Origin: Propionibacteriaceae bacterium
Lineage (GTDB): Bacteria > Actinomycetota > Actinomycetes > Propionibacteriales > Propionibacteriaceae
Reading direction: 5' to 3'
Assembly (NCBI GenBank): GCA_030528545.1
Contig: JAUMYR010000065.1
Location: forward strand, 1 to 14,706
DNA length: 14,706 nucleotides
Position 1 is the stretch's first letter; each line of letters opens with the position of its first letter. Positions 5,515 to 14,388 of this stretch are shown piece after piece. The notes beneath the pieces are model-generated. The model was not told the origin of the DNA. It searched no databases and saw only the letters and a list, made by a program, of their open reading frames with translations. The translations under genes were made by a program, and so were the position numbers.

Positions 5515-8340
5515 ATGGCCACGTTGGATACGCACGCTCGCGAGGCGACGGAGGTCGCTGCGTCCCTCGGAGTGGACCCCGAACTCGGGTTGAGCACAGC
5601 CGAAGCAGCCCGGCGGCTCGCCGCCGATGGGCCGAACGACCTGCCGTCGAAACCGCCCGTTCCGGCCTGGCGGCGCTTCCTGGCTCAGTTCGCCGACCCG
5701 CTGGTTTACCTGCTGCTGGTCGCGATCACGATCTCGCTGGCCGCCTGGGCCCTTGAGGGGGCCAGCGGGCTGCCGGTCGACGCCATCGTCATCGCCGCGG
5801 TGGTGCTGCTCAACGCGGTGCTCGGCTTCGTCCAGGAGAACAAGGCCGCCGATGCCGTCGCCGCGCTGACCGCCATGACCCGCGCCACCTCTATGGTGCT
5901 ACGCGATGGGGGACGCGCCGAGGTGCACACCAGCGACCTCGTCGTCGGCGACATCCTCCTGCTCGGCGAGGGGGACCAGATCGGTGCGGACGCCCGGCTG
6001 CTGCACGCCGCCAGCCTGCGCGTCATCGAATCCTCCCTCACCGGTGAGTCCGAGGCGGTCACGAAACGCACCGAACCGGTCGCCCAGCAGGCCGAGCTGG
6101 CCGAGCGCAGCGGCAGCGTGTTCCGCGGCACCTCGGTCGCCCAGGGCAGCGGGCGCGCCGTGGTCGTCGCCACCGGCGCGCGCACCGAGATGGGTGCCAT
6201 CGCCCGCATGCTCGACCAGGTCGAGGACGAGGCCACCCCGCTGCAGCAAGAGATCGCCCGCATCTCCAAGACCCTCGGCGTCGTGGTCATCGCCATCGCC
6301 GTCCTGGTGGTCGCGGTGCTGCTCGCCCTCAGCCCCGACCGTTCCCCAGACACCGTGGTCAACTCGCTGCTGCTGGGCGTCTCGCTGGCGGTCGCGGCGG
6401 TGCCCGAGGGGCTGCCCGCGATCCTGTCGGTCGTGCTAGCCCTCGGCGTGCAGCGCATGGCCCGGCACCGGGCCGTGGTCAAGAAACTCACCAGCGTCGA
6501 GACTCTGGGCTCGGTGTCGATCATCTGCTCCGACAAGACCGGCACCCTGACCCGTTCCGAGATGACCATCCAGGAGATCGCGACGGCCAGCGGAACCATG
6601 GTCGTCACCGGCATCGGCTACTCACCCGTCGGTGAGGTCGCCCCGGACGCCGACCGTGACGGCCGGCCCGACCCGGAGGCGCTGAGCCCGGAACTCTTCG
6701 ACGAGGTCACGATCGTGCTCTCGGGTGGGGCGCTGGCCTCGGACGCCGAACTCGCCCACACCGGCGGTATCTGGCGGGTCCTCGGCGACCCCACCGAGGG
6801 GGCATTCCTCGTCGCCGAACGCAAACTCGGGGTGCTGGAGGCCAGCGCTGGCAGGTTCACCAGGGTCGGCGAGGTGCCCTTCACCTCCGAACGCAAACTC
6901 ATGAGCGTCGTCTACCTCGACACCAAACACGACACCACGATCATGGTGTCCAAAGGCGCCCCCGACGTGCTGCTCGAACGCTGCACCGCGGTGCGGATCC
7001 ACGGAGAACCGGTCCCCTTGGATTCTGACCTGAGAGAGCGTTTCACCGGCCACATCAACGACATGTCCGCCCGGGCACTGCGCACCCTCGCCGTCGCCTA
7101 CCGCGACCTCTCGGACGCCGACGTGGCCGAGGCCCGCTCAGGAGGCACGGATTCCTTCGATCACCTGGAACAGGGGCTCACGCTCGCCGGGGTCGTCGGC
7201 ATCATCGACCCGCCGCGTCCCGAGGCCGCCGATGCGGTCGCCGAGGCCCAGCGTGCCGGGGTGCGCATCCTCATGATCACCGGCGACCACCCCGTCACGG
7301 CCGGTCGCATCGCCTCCGATCTCGGCATCGCCGCCCCCGGTGCCCGGGTGCTGACCGGGCGGGAACTGACCGAGATGGACGACGCCGCCCTGCGCGACGC
7401 GGTCGCCACCACCAACGTCTACGCCCGGGTCGCCCCGGCGCACAAGATGCGCATCGTGGACGCGCTGCAGGCGCTTGGCCACACCGTCTCGATGACCGGC
7501 GACGGCGTCAACGACGCACCTGCCCTGCGCTCCGCCGACATCGGTGTCGCGATGGGCGTCACCGGCACCCAGGTCACCAAAGAGGCCGCCGCGATGGTGC
7601 TGGCAGACGACAACTTCGCCACCATCGTCGCCGCGATCCGCGAGGGGCGGCGGATCTTCGACAACATCGGCAAGTTCCTGCGCTACCTGCTCAGCTCCAA
7701 CATGGGGGAGGTGATGACGGTCTTCGGCGGGGTCGTCGCCGCCGGACTGATCGGACTGAGCGACCCCTCCTCCCCGGGAGTGGTGCTGCCGCTGCTGGCC
7801 ACCCAGATCTTGTGGATCAACCTGGTCACCGATTCCGGTCCGGCTTTGGCGATGGGTGTCGACCCCAGCGTCGAGGACGTCATGGCCAGGCCGCCGCGGG
7901 GCCGGGGAGCCCGCGTCGTGGACCGGGCCATGTGGGGCGGGGTGCTGCTGATCGGCGCGGTGATGGCCGTCGCGACGCTGCTCACCATCGACATCTTCCT
8001 GCCCGGCGGCCTGATCGAGGGTGAGGACTCCCTCGACGTGGCCCGCACCGCCGGCTTCACGACCCTGGTGCTCGCGCAGCTGTTCAACACCTTCAACTCC
8101 CGTTCCGAAACCGTGAGCGCCTTCCGGCACATGTTCGTCAACGGCTGGCTGTGGGGCTCGGTCGGGCTGGGATTCGTGCTCCAGGTCGCCGTGGTCGAGG
8201 TGCCCTTCCTGCAGGCGGCCTTCTCGACGACGGGCCTCGACCTGGCGCACTGGGCAGTATGCCTAGCGATGGCGTCCTCGGTGTTGTGGGTGGACGAGAT
8301 CCGCAAACTGATCCGCCGCCAGGCAGCGGCCCGGCGGTGA
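5515..8340 (+). CDS. P2A-type (calcium-type) cation-transporting P-type ATPase
   Basis: This complete 941-residue membrane pump uses ATP to move a cation through an aspartyl-phosphate intermediate. The actuator-domain motif TGES is at 176-179, the phosphorylated aspartate is Asp340 in DKTGTLT, KGAP (from 480) marks the nucleotide domain, and TGD (589-591) and TGDGVNDAP (from 661) complete the catalytic core. The membrane ligands of calcium pumps are all present: PEGL with Glu298 in segment 4, SSNMGE with Asn729 and Glu732 in segment 5, and NLVTD with Asn769, Thr772 and Asp773 in segment 6. This fits SERCA/PMR1-type calcium export better than sodium or proton transport, although manganese is also possible. 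The N-terminus is a cation-ATPase N domain. The ATG at 5515 has GGAG only 2 bases upstream and a TGATAT box at 5503-5508, so translation may be leaderless. The nearby palindrome (5413-5435) probably regulates it. Confidence 0.93.
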   Translation: MATLDTHAREATEVAASLGVDPELGLSTAEAARRLAADGPNDLPSKPPVPAWRRFLAQFADPLVYLLLVAITISLAAWALEGASGLPVDAIVIAAVVLLNAVLGFVQENKAADAVAALTAMTRATSMVLRDGGRAEVHTSDLVVGDILLLGEGDQIGADARLLHAASLRVIESSLTGESEAVTKRTEPVAQQAELAERSGSVFRGTSVAQGSGRAVVVATGARTEMGAIARMLDQVEDEATPLQQEIARISKTLGVVVIAIAVLVVAVLLALSPDRSPDTVVNSLLLGVSLAVAAVPEGLPAILSVVLALGVQRMARHRAVVKKLTSVETLGSVSIICSDKTGTLTRSEMTIQEIATASGTMVVTGIGYSPVGEVAPDADRDGRPDPEALSPELFDEVTIVLSGGALASDAELAHTGGIWRVLGDPTEGAFLVAERKLGVLEASAGRFTRVGEVPFTSERKLMSVVYLDTKHDTTIMVSKGAPDVLLERCTAVRIHGEPVPLDSDLRERFTGHINDMSARALRTLAVAYRDLSDADVAEARSGGTDSFDHLEQGLTLAGVVGIIDPPRPEAADAVAEAQRAGVRILMITGDHPVTAGRIASDLGIAAPGARVLTGRELTEMDDAALRDAVATTNVYARVAPAHKMRIVDALQALGHTVSMTGDGVNDAPALRSADIGVAMGVTGTQVTKEAAAMVLADDNFATIVAAIREGRRIFDNIGKFLRYLLSSNMGEVMTVFGGVVAAGLIGLSDPSSPGVVLPLLATQILWINLVTDSGPALAMGVDPSVEDVMARPPRGRGARVVDRAMWGGVLLIGAVMAVATLLTIDIFLPGGLIEGEDSLDVARTAGFTTLVLAQLFNTFNSRSETVSAFRHMFVNGWLWGSVGLGFVLQVAVVEVPFLQAAFSTTGLDLAHWAVCLAMASSVLWVDEIRKLIRRQAAARR

Positions 8341-8435
8341 CCAGACTGGTGCGCCGTGGGGCAGGGTTCGGGCCCGATAGCGCGCGGACCAGCGGAAACG
8401 GCCAACCCCAGACCGGTTTTGTCAGTGTGCACCGC

Positions 8436-8449
8436 TAGGGTGTGGAGCC
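8436..8449 (+). promoter_or_regulatory. Candidate -10 box for a leaderless SWIM-operon transcript
   Basis: TAGGGT at 8436-8441 is an actinobacterial -10-like hexamer ending 8 bases before the ATG at 8450. The first transcribed base would fall at or just before the start codon, which suggests leaderless translation. The only Shine-Dalgarno-like motif (GGAG, 8444-8447) is just 2 bases from the ATG, too close to work normally. No strong -35 is visible. Confidence 0.35.
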
Positions 8450-9754
8450 ATGGGAGAGGCATGGTCGGTGCAACGGGTGGAAGCAGCCGCACCGGATTCG
8501 AAGTCTGCGCTCGCCGGACGCAAACTCGCGACCCCGGGGCCGTGGTCCGAGATCGGCGTTCACGGCAACCTGTTGTGGGGATCCTGCCAGGGATCGGGCA
8601 AGACTCCCTACCAGGTGAGTATCGACACGGCGGCACCGGCCTATAAATGCTCCTGTCCCTCCAGGAAGTTCCCCTGCAAACACGCTCTCGCCCTGTTGTT
8701 CTTGTGGGCCCAGGGCCAGATCTCGGAGACCGGTGAGGTCGCCGCCTTCGCCTCCACCTGGAAGGACGCTCGCGAGTCCCGGACAGCGGCCAAGTCCGCT
8801 CCCGCGAAGGAACAGACCGCCGAACAGAAGGCTGCCGCCGCGGCTCGCCTCGCCCAGCGTGAGGAATGGGTGAGCGCTGGCCTGGCCGAACTCGACCTCT
8901 TCCTCAACGACCAGGTCAGGGAGGGCATGGCTACCCATGCGGCCGAGAGGACCGAACGGCTGGAGCGTATCGCCGCCCGGATGGTGGACGCCCAGGCCTC
9001 GGCCGTCGCCAGCCGCCTCCGGGAGATCGCGGTGGCGCCCCAGGTGGGGCAGTGGCCCGCCCGGCTATTGGACGAATACGCCTCGCTGCACCTGTTATCC
9101 CGCGCCTGGGCCGTGCGGGACAAGCTGCCAGCCGACCTCGCCGAGACCGTGCGCAGCCGGGTCGGGTTTACCCGCAAGGTCAACGACGTCCTGGCCACCC
9201 CCGGCCTCCGGGACCGGTGGGTCGTGCTCGGCATGAGGGACGCCGACGAGGAACAGGTCAGCGTCCGCAGGGTCTGGCTGTGGGGCAGACACAGCGGCAC
9301 CCGCGCCCTCGTGCTGTTCTTCAGCCAGGGCCGGGCCGGGCTCGACGCCAGCCTCTACCCGGGCACCGAGATCGACGCCGACCTGCACTTCTATCCCGGA
9401 CGCCCACGGCTGCGCGCCGCGATTGGGGCCCGCCACGGCGAGCAGTCTCGCGTCTCCGGGTGGGATCACCGCGGCGCGGGCGCCGCCGGGGCGATTGCCG
9501 AACTCCGGCAGGCGGTCACCGCCGATCCCTGGCTGGAATCGTGGCCGGTCGCGGTCTGGGGAGCCCCCACCCGGCATGGCGGAGAGTTCTGGCTACGAGC
9601 CGAAACCGGGCTGCGGATGACCGGCACACCAGCCGACATGTGGCGCCTCCTAGCCGAGACCGGCAGCGCACCAGTCACCGTCTTCGGCGAGCTGAGCGCG
9701 GAAGGGATGCGTCCGCTCGCCTACCTGAACGGAGGGGAGGTGAGGGTGCTATGA
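8450..9754 (+). CDS. SWIM zinc-finger protein, first gene of MoxR/VWA operon
   Basis: This 434-residue protein has an N-terminal SWIM zinc-binding motif: Cys67, Cys69, Cys76 and His78 (CSC, six residues, CKH). SWIM domains bind DNA or protein partners through one zinc ion. After it comes an Ala/Lys/Glu-rich helical linker (about 105-150) and then a long domain without a motif I recognise, ending in a strand-rich segment. Homologues sit at the head of operons with DUF5691, MoxR-type AAA+, DUF5682 and VWA genes, exactly the order here. Its stop overlaps the next start as ATGA (9751-9754), so it is probably made in step with the complex. It may act as the recognition subunit; that role is an inference from the domain, not shown. 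It is cytoplasmic, with no signal peptide. Confidence 0.88.
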   Translation: MGEAWSVQRVEAAAPDSKSALAGRKLATPGPWSEIGVHGNLLWGSCQGSGKTPYQVSIDTAAPAYKCSCPSRKFPCKHALALLFLWAQGQISETGEVAAFASTWKDARESRTAAKSAPAKEQTAEQKAAAAARLAQREEWVSAGLAELDLFLNDQVREGMATHAAERTERLERIAARMVDAQASAVASRLREIAVAPQVGQWPARLLDEYASLHLLSRAWAVRDKLPADLAETVRSRVGFTRKVNDVLATPGLRDRWVVLGMRDADEEQVSVRRVWLWGRHSGTRALVLFFSQGRAGLDASLYPGTEIDADLHFYPGRPRLRAAIGARHGEQSRVSGWDHRGAGAAGAIAELRQAVTADPWLESWPVAVWGAPTRHGGEFWLRAETGLRMTGTPADMWRLLAETGSAPVTVFGELSAEGMRPLAYLNGGEVRVL

Positions 9755-11160
9755 AATCCTCGGCTCTGCTCAGCTCGGCCCTCCTCGGGGACCCCAACCC
9801 GAGGCTGCTCGACGATGCGGCCCGGCACGCCGTGGTCCGCCGGGTCAGCGTCCCCACGACAGAACTGCCCGAACTCTCACCCGCCCCAGACCAGGAGCCG
9901 CACCAGGCCTCGGCGAAGTTCTGCTCGGTGGTGAACCGGATGCTCGCCGAGACCGCATCCGAACGCGATCATCTGCTCGGCGAGGCACTCGGCTGGCTCG
10001 CCGAGAGTGGGGCGGTGCTGCCGGTGCGGATGCTGGTGCCACTGCTGGAGGAGGCCGCCACCGCGCCGCGCCTGGCCGAGGCACTGCCCGCCGTCCTCGG
10101 AGAGCGGGGACGCTGGCTGTGCTCCCTCAACCCCGGGTGGCTGTCCGAGCAGAGGATCCAGTCTCCCTCGGCCGAAGCCTGGGACGAAGGCACGACCGCC
10201 GAGCGGGTCGAGTGGTTGCGTCACCTGCGCCGCACCGATCCCGCGGCCGGTGGTGAACTAGTGCTCACGACCAGACAGGAGAAAGCCTCCGATCGGGCCC
10301 AGTTCGTCGCCGCTCTTGAGGTCGGGTTGAGCCTCGAAGACGAGGGTCTGCTGGAGTCCTTCCTCGGCGACCGCTCGAAGGAGGTCGCCCGCACCGCGGC
10401 CAGGCTGCTGTCCCTGCTTCCCGGCTCGGCCTACCTGATCCGGCTGGAAGAACACGCCCGGGCCTCCTTCTCCAACGGCTGGCTGTCAGTGAGCGTCACG
10501 GCCCCTGACAAGGAGGAGTTCCTCAAGGGACGCTACGCCCAGGTCCTCGGCCAGGAGGGCTTCGCCGTCGATGACACCCCCAGCGGGCGAGTCAAACAGA
10601 TGGTTGGGCTGCTGCATCCCAGCCGCTGGGCGGAACTCTGTGGGATCGATGCCGCGCGGCTGGCCCAGCGGAGAGTGGTCCTCGACGGCGAGAAGATGCA
10701 GCTCAGGCCCGCCCTGGTCCATGCGGCCATCCGCTGGCGGGACGCTGGAGTGGCCCGCGCTTTGGTGGCCGAACAGCCCGAACCGGGTCTGCTGCTGGCT
10801 CTTCCTGAGGAAGAACGACCTGCCGCGGCCGCCCAGATGATCCCCCGGCTGAAAGCGGGTCAGCTCGAATCGCTGATCCAGGCGCTGCCTCCCGGGCAGT
10901 TGGCTCCCGGCCCAGCCCGAGCGCTCAAGGCCGCTCTCGGGTCCAGGGCGATCCGAGACCGCGTCACGACCGTCGACCTGTTGTACCTGGAACTGTCCCG
11001 GCGCGCCCACCCGGTCCAAGCCATCGACTGGACCAACGACTTCAATCAGGTCGCCAGCCAGCAATGGTCCAGCCACCGGCGCACCGCGACAGCGGCCGTC
11101 AAACGAATCACCCTGCGCATGAGCGCCTACCAGACTGCCCACGATAAGGAGCATGCATGA
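9751..11160 (+). CDS. DUF5691-family protein
   Basis: This 469-residue protein is rich in Leu, Ala, Arg and Glu and predicted by eye to be almost entirely helical, with repeated helical pairs suggesting a HEAT/ARM-like scaffold. I recognise it as DUF5691-type from its opening (MKSSALLSSALLG), its length and its place between the SWIM and MoxR genes. No catalytic or metal-binding motif is visible and there is no membrane segment. The frame is open far upstream inside the SWIM gene. The ATG at 9751 is chosen because it forms an ATGA overlap with the SWIM stop and has GGAGG ten bases upstream (with a closer GAGGG). A scaffold or adaptor role in a MoxR/VWA complex is likely but undemonstrated. 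Confidence 0.8.
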   Translation: MKSSALLSSALLGDPNPRLLDDAARHAVVRRVSVPTTELPELSPAPDQEPHQASAKFCSVVNRMLAETASERDHLLGEALGWLAESGAVLPVRMLVPLLEEAATAPRLAEALPAVLGERGRWLCSLNPGWLSEQRIQSPSAEAWDEGTTAERVEWLRHLRRTDPAAGGELVLTTRQEKASDRAQFVAALEVGLSLEDEGLLESFLGDRSKEVARTAARLLSLLPGSAYLIRLEEHARASFSNGWLSVSVTAPDKEEFLKGRYAQVLGQEGFAVDDTPSGRVKQMVGLLHPSRWAELCGIDAARLAQRRVVLDGEKMQLRPALVHAAIRWRDAGVARALVAEQPEPGLLLALPEEERPAAAAQMIPRLKAGQLESLIQALPPGQLAPGPARALKAALGSRAIRDRVTTVDLLYLELSRRAHPVQAIDWTNDFNQVASQQWSSHRRTATAAVKRITLRMSAYQTAHDKEHA

Positions 11161-12242
11161 CCGAGACCGTTTTGCGTCCCCACGCCGAACAGGCCTTTGC
11201 CGCCGAACTGGCCGCACTGGCCCAAGCGGACGACCGGCCCCGCCCAGCCAACTGGAAGCTGTCGCCGTGGGCGGTGGTGACCTATCTCATGGGCGGGGCC
11301 CTCCCCGATGGCACCGTCATCACCCCGAAATATGTGGGGAACCGGCGGCTCATGGAGATCGCGGTCGCGACCCTGGCCACGGATCGGGCGCTGTTGCTGC
11401 TGGGAGTTCCGGGAACAGCCAAGTCATGGGTGTCGGAGCACCTAGCCGCGGCCATCTCGGGCGATTCGACGCTGCTGGTCCAGGGGACGGCTGGCACGGC
11501 CGAGGAGGCCGTTCGCTATGGCTGGAACTACGCCCGGCTGCTAGCCGAAGGACCATCGGAAGCGGCGCTGGTGGCCTCCCCGATCATGGTCGCGATGCGC
11601 CGCGGCGCGATCGCGCGGGTGGAGGAACTCACCCGGATGCCCTCGGATGTCCAAGACGGCATGATTACCACTCTCAGCGAGAAGACCCTCCCGGTACCGG
11701 AGCTGGTTATTGAGGTGCAGGCCCGCAGCGGCTTCAACCTGATCGCCACCGCCAACGACCGGGACCGGGGCGTCAACGATCTGTCTAGCGCGCTGAGGCG
11801 TCGCTTCAACACCGTGGTGCTGCCGCTGCCGGAAAGCGCCGAACAGGAACTCCAGATCGTCACCAAACGGGTCGGCGAGCTGGGCCGTGCCCTCAGCCTG
11901 CCCGACATCAGCGACGCGATGACCGAGATCAAACGGGTGGTGACGGTGTTCCGGGAACTGCGTCAGGGCCGCACCGAGGACGGCAAGACCTCCCTGAAGA
12001 CCCCCTCGTCGACGCTGAGCGCGGCCGAGGCGATCTCGGTGGTGACCAATGGGCTGGCGCTAGCGACCCACTTCGGGGACGGGGTGCTGCGGGCCGAGGA
12101 TGTCGCTGCCGGGATCGTCGGCGCGATCGTCAAGGAACCGGTCTCGGATTCGGTGATCTGGAACGAGTACCTTCAAACGGTGGTGCGGGAACGCTCCGGA
12201 TGGAAGGATTTCTACCGGGCCTGCCGTCAGGTCGCTCGCTGA
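11157..12242 (+). CDS. MoxR-type AAA+ ATPase
   Basis: This 361-residue AAA+ ATPase of the MoxR group has Walker A GVPGTAKS (83-90), sensor 1 IATAN with Asn200, and an arginine-rich SALRRRF (211-217) where the arginine finger is expected. The Walker B region reads AIARVEELTR (151-160), so the usual Asp-Glu pair appears as Glu156-Glu157. The following MPSDVQDGMITTLSEK block is typical of MoxR helices. MoxR ATPases act with VWA-domain proteins as chaperones that insert metals or remodel client complexes, and a VWA gene lies two genes downstream. The start forms an ATGA overlap with the DUF5691 stop, and AAGGAG sits 5 bases upstream (11146-11151), which is the clearest ribosome site in this operon. 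Cytoplasmic, full length for the family. Confidence 0.9.
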   Translation: MTETVLRPHAEQAFAAELAALAQADDRPRPANWKLSPWAVVTYLMGGALPDGTVITPKYVGNRRLMEIAVATLATDRALLLLGVPGTAKSWVSEHLAAAISGDSTLLVQGTAGTAEEAVRYGWNYARLLAEGPSEAALVASPIMVAMRRGAIARVEELTRMPSDVQDGMITTLSEKTLPVPELVIEVQARSGFNLIATANDRDRGVNDLSSALRRRFNTVVLPLPESAEQELQIVTKRVGELGRALSLPDISDAMTEIKRVVTVFRELRQGRTEDGKTSLKTPSSTLSAAEAISVVTNGLALATHFGDGVLRAEDVAAGIVGAIVKEPVSDSVIWNEYLQTVVRERSGWKDFYRACRQVAR

Positions 12243-12246
12243 TCTC

Positions 12247-14388
12247 ATGGCTGAGATCGCTGTCTTCGGTATCCGCCACCACGGTCCGGGTTCGGCCCGG
12301 TCCTTGCGCCGTGCCCTGGCAGGCTACGATCCGGACGCGGTCCTGATCGAGGGGCCAGCCGACGCGGACGGGTTGGTGAACCACCTCGCTGGCCTGCGTC
12401 CCCCGGTGGCGCTGCTGGGCTGGGTAGCCGACGACCCGGCGCGGGCCTCGGTGTGGCCGCTGGCCTCCTTCTCACCCGAATGGCAGGCCCTGGCCTGGGC
12501 TCACGAACACCGGCGCGAGGTCTCCTTCATGGATCTGCCCAGCTCACTCAGCCTGGCAGACCCAGCCGAACGGGCCCCGTGGCGATCCGATCCGCTCAGC
12601 CTGCTCGCGGAAGCTGCCGGATACGACGACCCGGAACGCTGGTGGGAGGACCTCGTCGAACAGCGCGATGAGGACGTCTTCGACGCGATCGCCGAGGCGA
12701 TGAGCGCGGTCCGGGAGGGGGAGGACCCCGACCGGGAGACCGCGATCCGCGAGGCCCACATGCGCAAGGTGCTGCGCGCCAAGTCCAAGATTCATCAACG
12801 TATCGCGGTGGTGTGCGGCGCTTACCATGTTCCGGCGCTGACCGGCAAGCTCCCCAGCGCTACCGCGGACAACGCTCTGCTCCGGGGACTACCCAAGGCC
12901 GGTACCAAACTGACCTGGGTGGCATGGTCCCACGGCAGGCTGAGCCTGGCCTCCGGCTATGGCGCGGGCGTCCGTTCCCCCGGCTGGTATCACCACCTGT
13001 TCACCGCGCCGGATCGTCCCGTGGCCCGCTGGCTCACCCGGATCTCGGGAGTGCTGCGAGACTCAGGCCTGGTCACCTCCTCGGCACATGTCATCGAGGG
13101 GGTCCGGCTAGCCGAGACCCTGTCGGTGTTGCGTGGCCGCCCCGCTCCCGGGCTCAGCGAGGTCCAGGACGCCACACTGGCCGTCCTCTGCGAGGGCAAC
13201 GAACTGGCCTGGGAGATGGTCACCCGGGAGGCGGTGGTGGGTGAACTCCTCGGTGAGGTGGGAGACGACGTCCCACGCACTCCACTGGACGCCGACCTGC
13301 ACGCCTCGGCCCGCAGGCTGAGGCTGAAACAGGAGATTACCCCCAAGGACCTCAACCTCGACCTGCGTAAGGAAATTGACCTTGGCCGGTCCCGCCTGCT
13401 GCGTAGGCTCGCGATCTTGGGTATTTCCTGGGGCCAGCTCATCGGCCGCTCCGGGACGGGAACCTTCCGGGAACAGTGGACGATCCAATGGAAGCCGGAA
13501 CTCGCCGTGACCGTGGTGGACGCCGCCCGCTTCGGTAACACCGTTGAACAGGCCGCGGGGGCCGCGCTACTGGCCGAGACCGAAACCCTGGCCCAGGTTA
13601 CCGCGGCCGTGGAGCAGGCCCTGATCGCCGATCTGACCCAGGTACTGCCCGAGCTGTTGCGGCTGCTCGATGAGCGTGCCGCAGCCGAGACCGATGTCGC
13701 CCACCTGCTGGAGGCGCTGCCGCCGCTCGTGCGCTCACACCGTTACGGCGATGTGCGCGGCACCGGTTCGGCTCACCTGGGCGAGGTCATCGACGCCGTG
13801 CTGGGGCGAGCCTGTGCCGGATTGCCCACCGCCTTGTCCGGGCTCGCCCCGGAGGCGGCGATCGCGATGCGTGAGGTGATCGATGCTGCCCACTCGGCGA
13901 TCGGGCTGCTCGGGGATGAGGCCAGGCAGGCATGGCGTCAGACCCTGATGTCGGCCCTCGACCGGCACGACCTTCCTGGGCTGATCGCGGGGCGTCTCGT
14001 GCGGATACTGTTCGACGCGGGTGAGCTGGACGCCGGGGAAGTGGCGAGCCTGTTGTCCTTGGCGCTGTCGGGAGGGCACACCCCGGCGGAGCAGGCCTCC
14101 TGGGCGGAGGGTTTGCTCACCGGCAGTTCTCTCTTGCTATTGCACAACCCGGCACTGCTCGCGGTCATCGACGCCTGGGTGCAGGAACTCTCCGGGGAGG
14201 CCTTCACCGAGATCCTGCCGGTGATGCGCCGTTCCTTCAGCAACTGGACGCAGCCGGAACGCAGCGCCCTTGCCGACCGCGTGAACCACCTCGACCGGGC
14301 CGAGTCTCCCGATGAGGCCGAGGTGGACCTGGAACAGTTCGCCGATGTGCTGGCGACGGTGGAGCAGATCTTGGGGGTAGGGGCATGA
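12247..14388 (+). CDS. DUF5682-family protein, possible TIKI/EreA-like hydrolase
   Basis: This 713-residue cytoplasmic protein begins with GIRHHGPGS (8-16), VLIEGPADAD (32-41), REAHM (168-172) and CGAYH (190-194). I recognise the start as DUF5682-type. The spacing of a first G-x-x-H (Gly8/His11), a conserved Glu (35), an R-E-x-x-M and a second G-x-x-H (Gly191/His194) recalls the TIKI/TraB/ChaN/EreA superfamily. Some members of that superfamily are metal-dependent proteases or esterases and others bind haem. That link is my inference. The remaining 500 residues are mainly helical, with no motif I can name. The gene starts 4 bases after the MoxR stop, with only a weak ribosome site, so it probably relies on coupling. 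It ends in an ATGA overlap with the VWA gene. It may be the effector or client of the complex. Confidence 0.85.
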   Translation: MAEIAVFGIRHHGPGSARSLRRALAGYDPDAVLIEGPADADGLVNHLAGLRPPVALLGWVADDPARASVWPLASFSPEWQALAWAHEHRREVSFMDLPSSLSLADPAERAPWRSDPLSLLAEAAGYDDPERWWEDLVEQRDEDVFDAIAEAMSAVREGEDPDRETAIREAHMRKVLRAKSKIHQRIAVVCGAYHVPALTGKLPSATADNALLRGLPKAGTKLTWVAWSHGRLSLASGYGAGVRSPGWYHHLFTAPDRPVARWLTRISGVLRDSGLVTSSAHVIEGVRLAETLSVLRGRPAPGLSEVQDATLAVLCEGNELAWEMVTREAVVGELLGEVGDDVPRTPLDADLHASARRLRLKQEITPKDLNLDLRKEIDLGRSRLLRRLAILGISWGQLIGRSGTGTFREQWTIQWKPELAVTVVDAARFGNTVEQAAGAALLAETETLAQVTAAVEQALIADLTQVLPELLRLLDERAAAETDVAHLLEALPPLVRSHRYGDVRGTGSAHLGEVIDAVLGRACAGLPTALSGLAPEAAIAMREVIDAAHSAIGLLGDEARQAWRQTLMSALDRHDLPGLIAGRLVRILFDAGELDAGEVASLLSLALSGGHTPAEQASWAEGLLTGSSLLLLHNPALLAVIDAWVQELSGEAFTEILPVMRRSFSNWTQPERSALADRVNHLDRAESPDEAEVDLEQFADVLATVEQILGVGA

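Noticed and set aside
5706..8250. Long minus-strand open frames (up to 370 codons) opposite the P-type ATPase
   Set aside because: They are antisense shadows of a fully conserved coding frame in GC-rich DNA and have low-complexity His/Asp/Gly/Arg or Ser/Thr/Arg composition.
8866..9750. Open extension of the DUF5691 frame back into the SWIM gene, which would give a 764-residue protein
   Set aside because: The upstream part is an arginine/proline/glycine-rich shadow of the SWIM gene, and the ATG at 9751 has an ATGA overlap and purine-rich ribosome sites.
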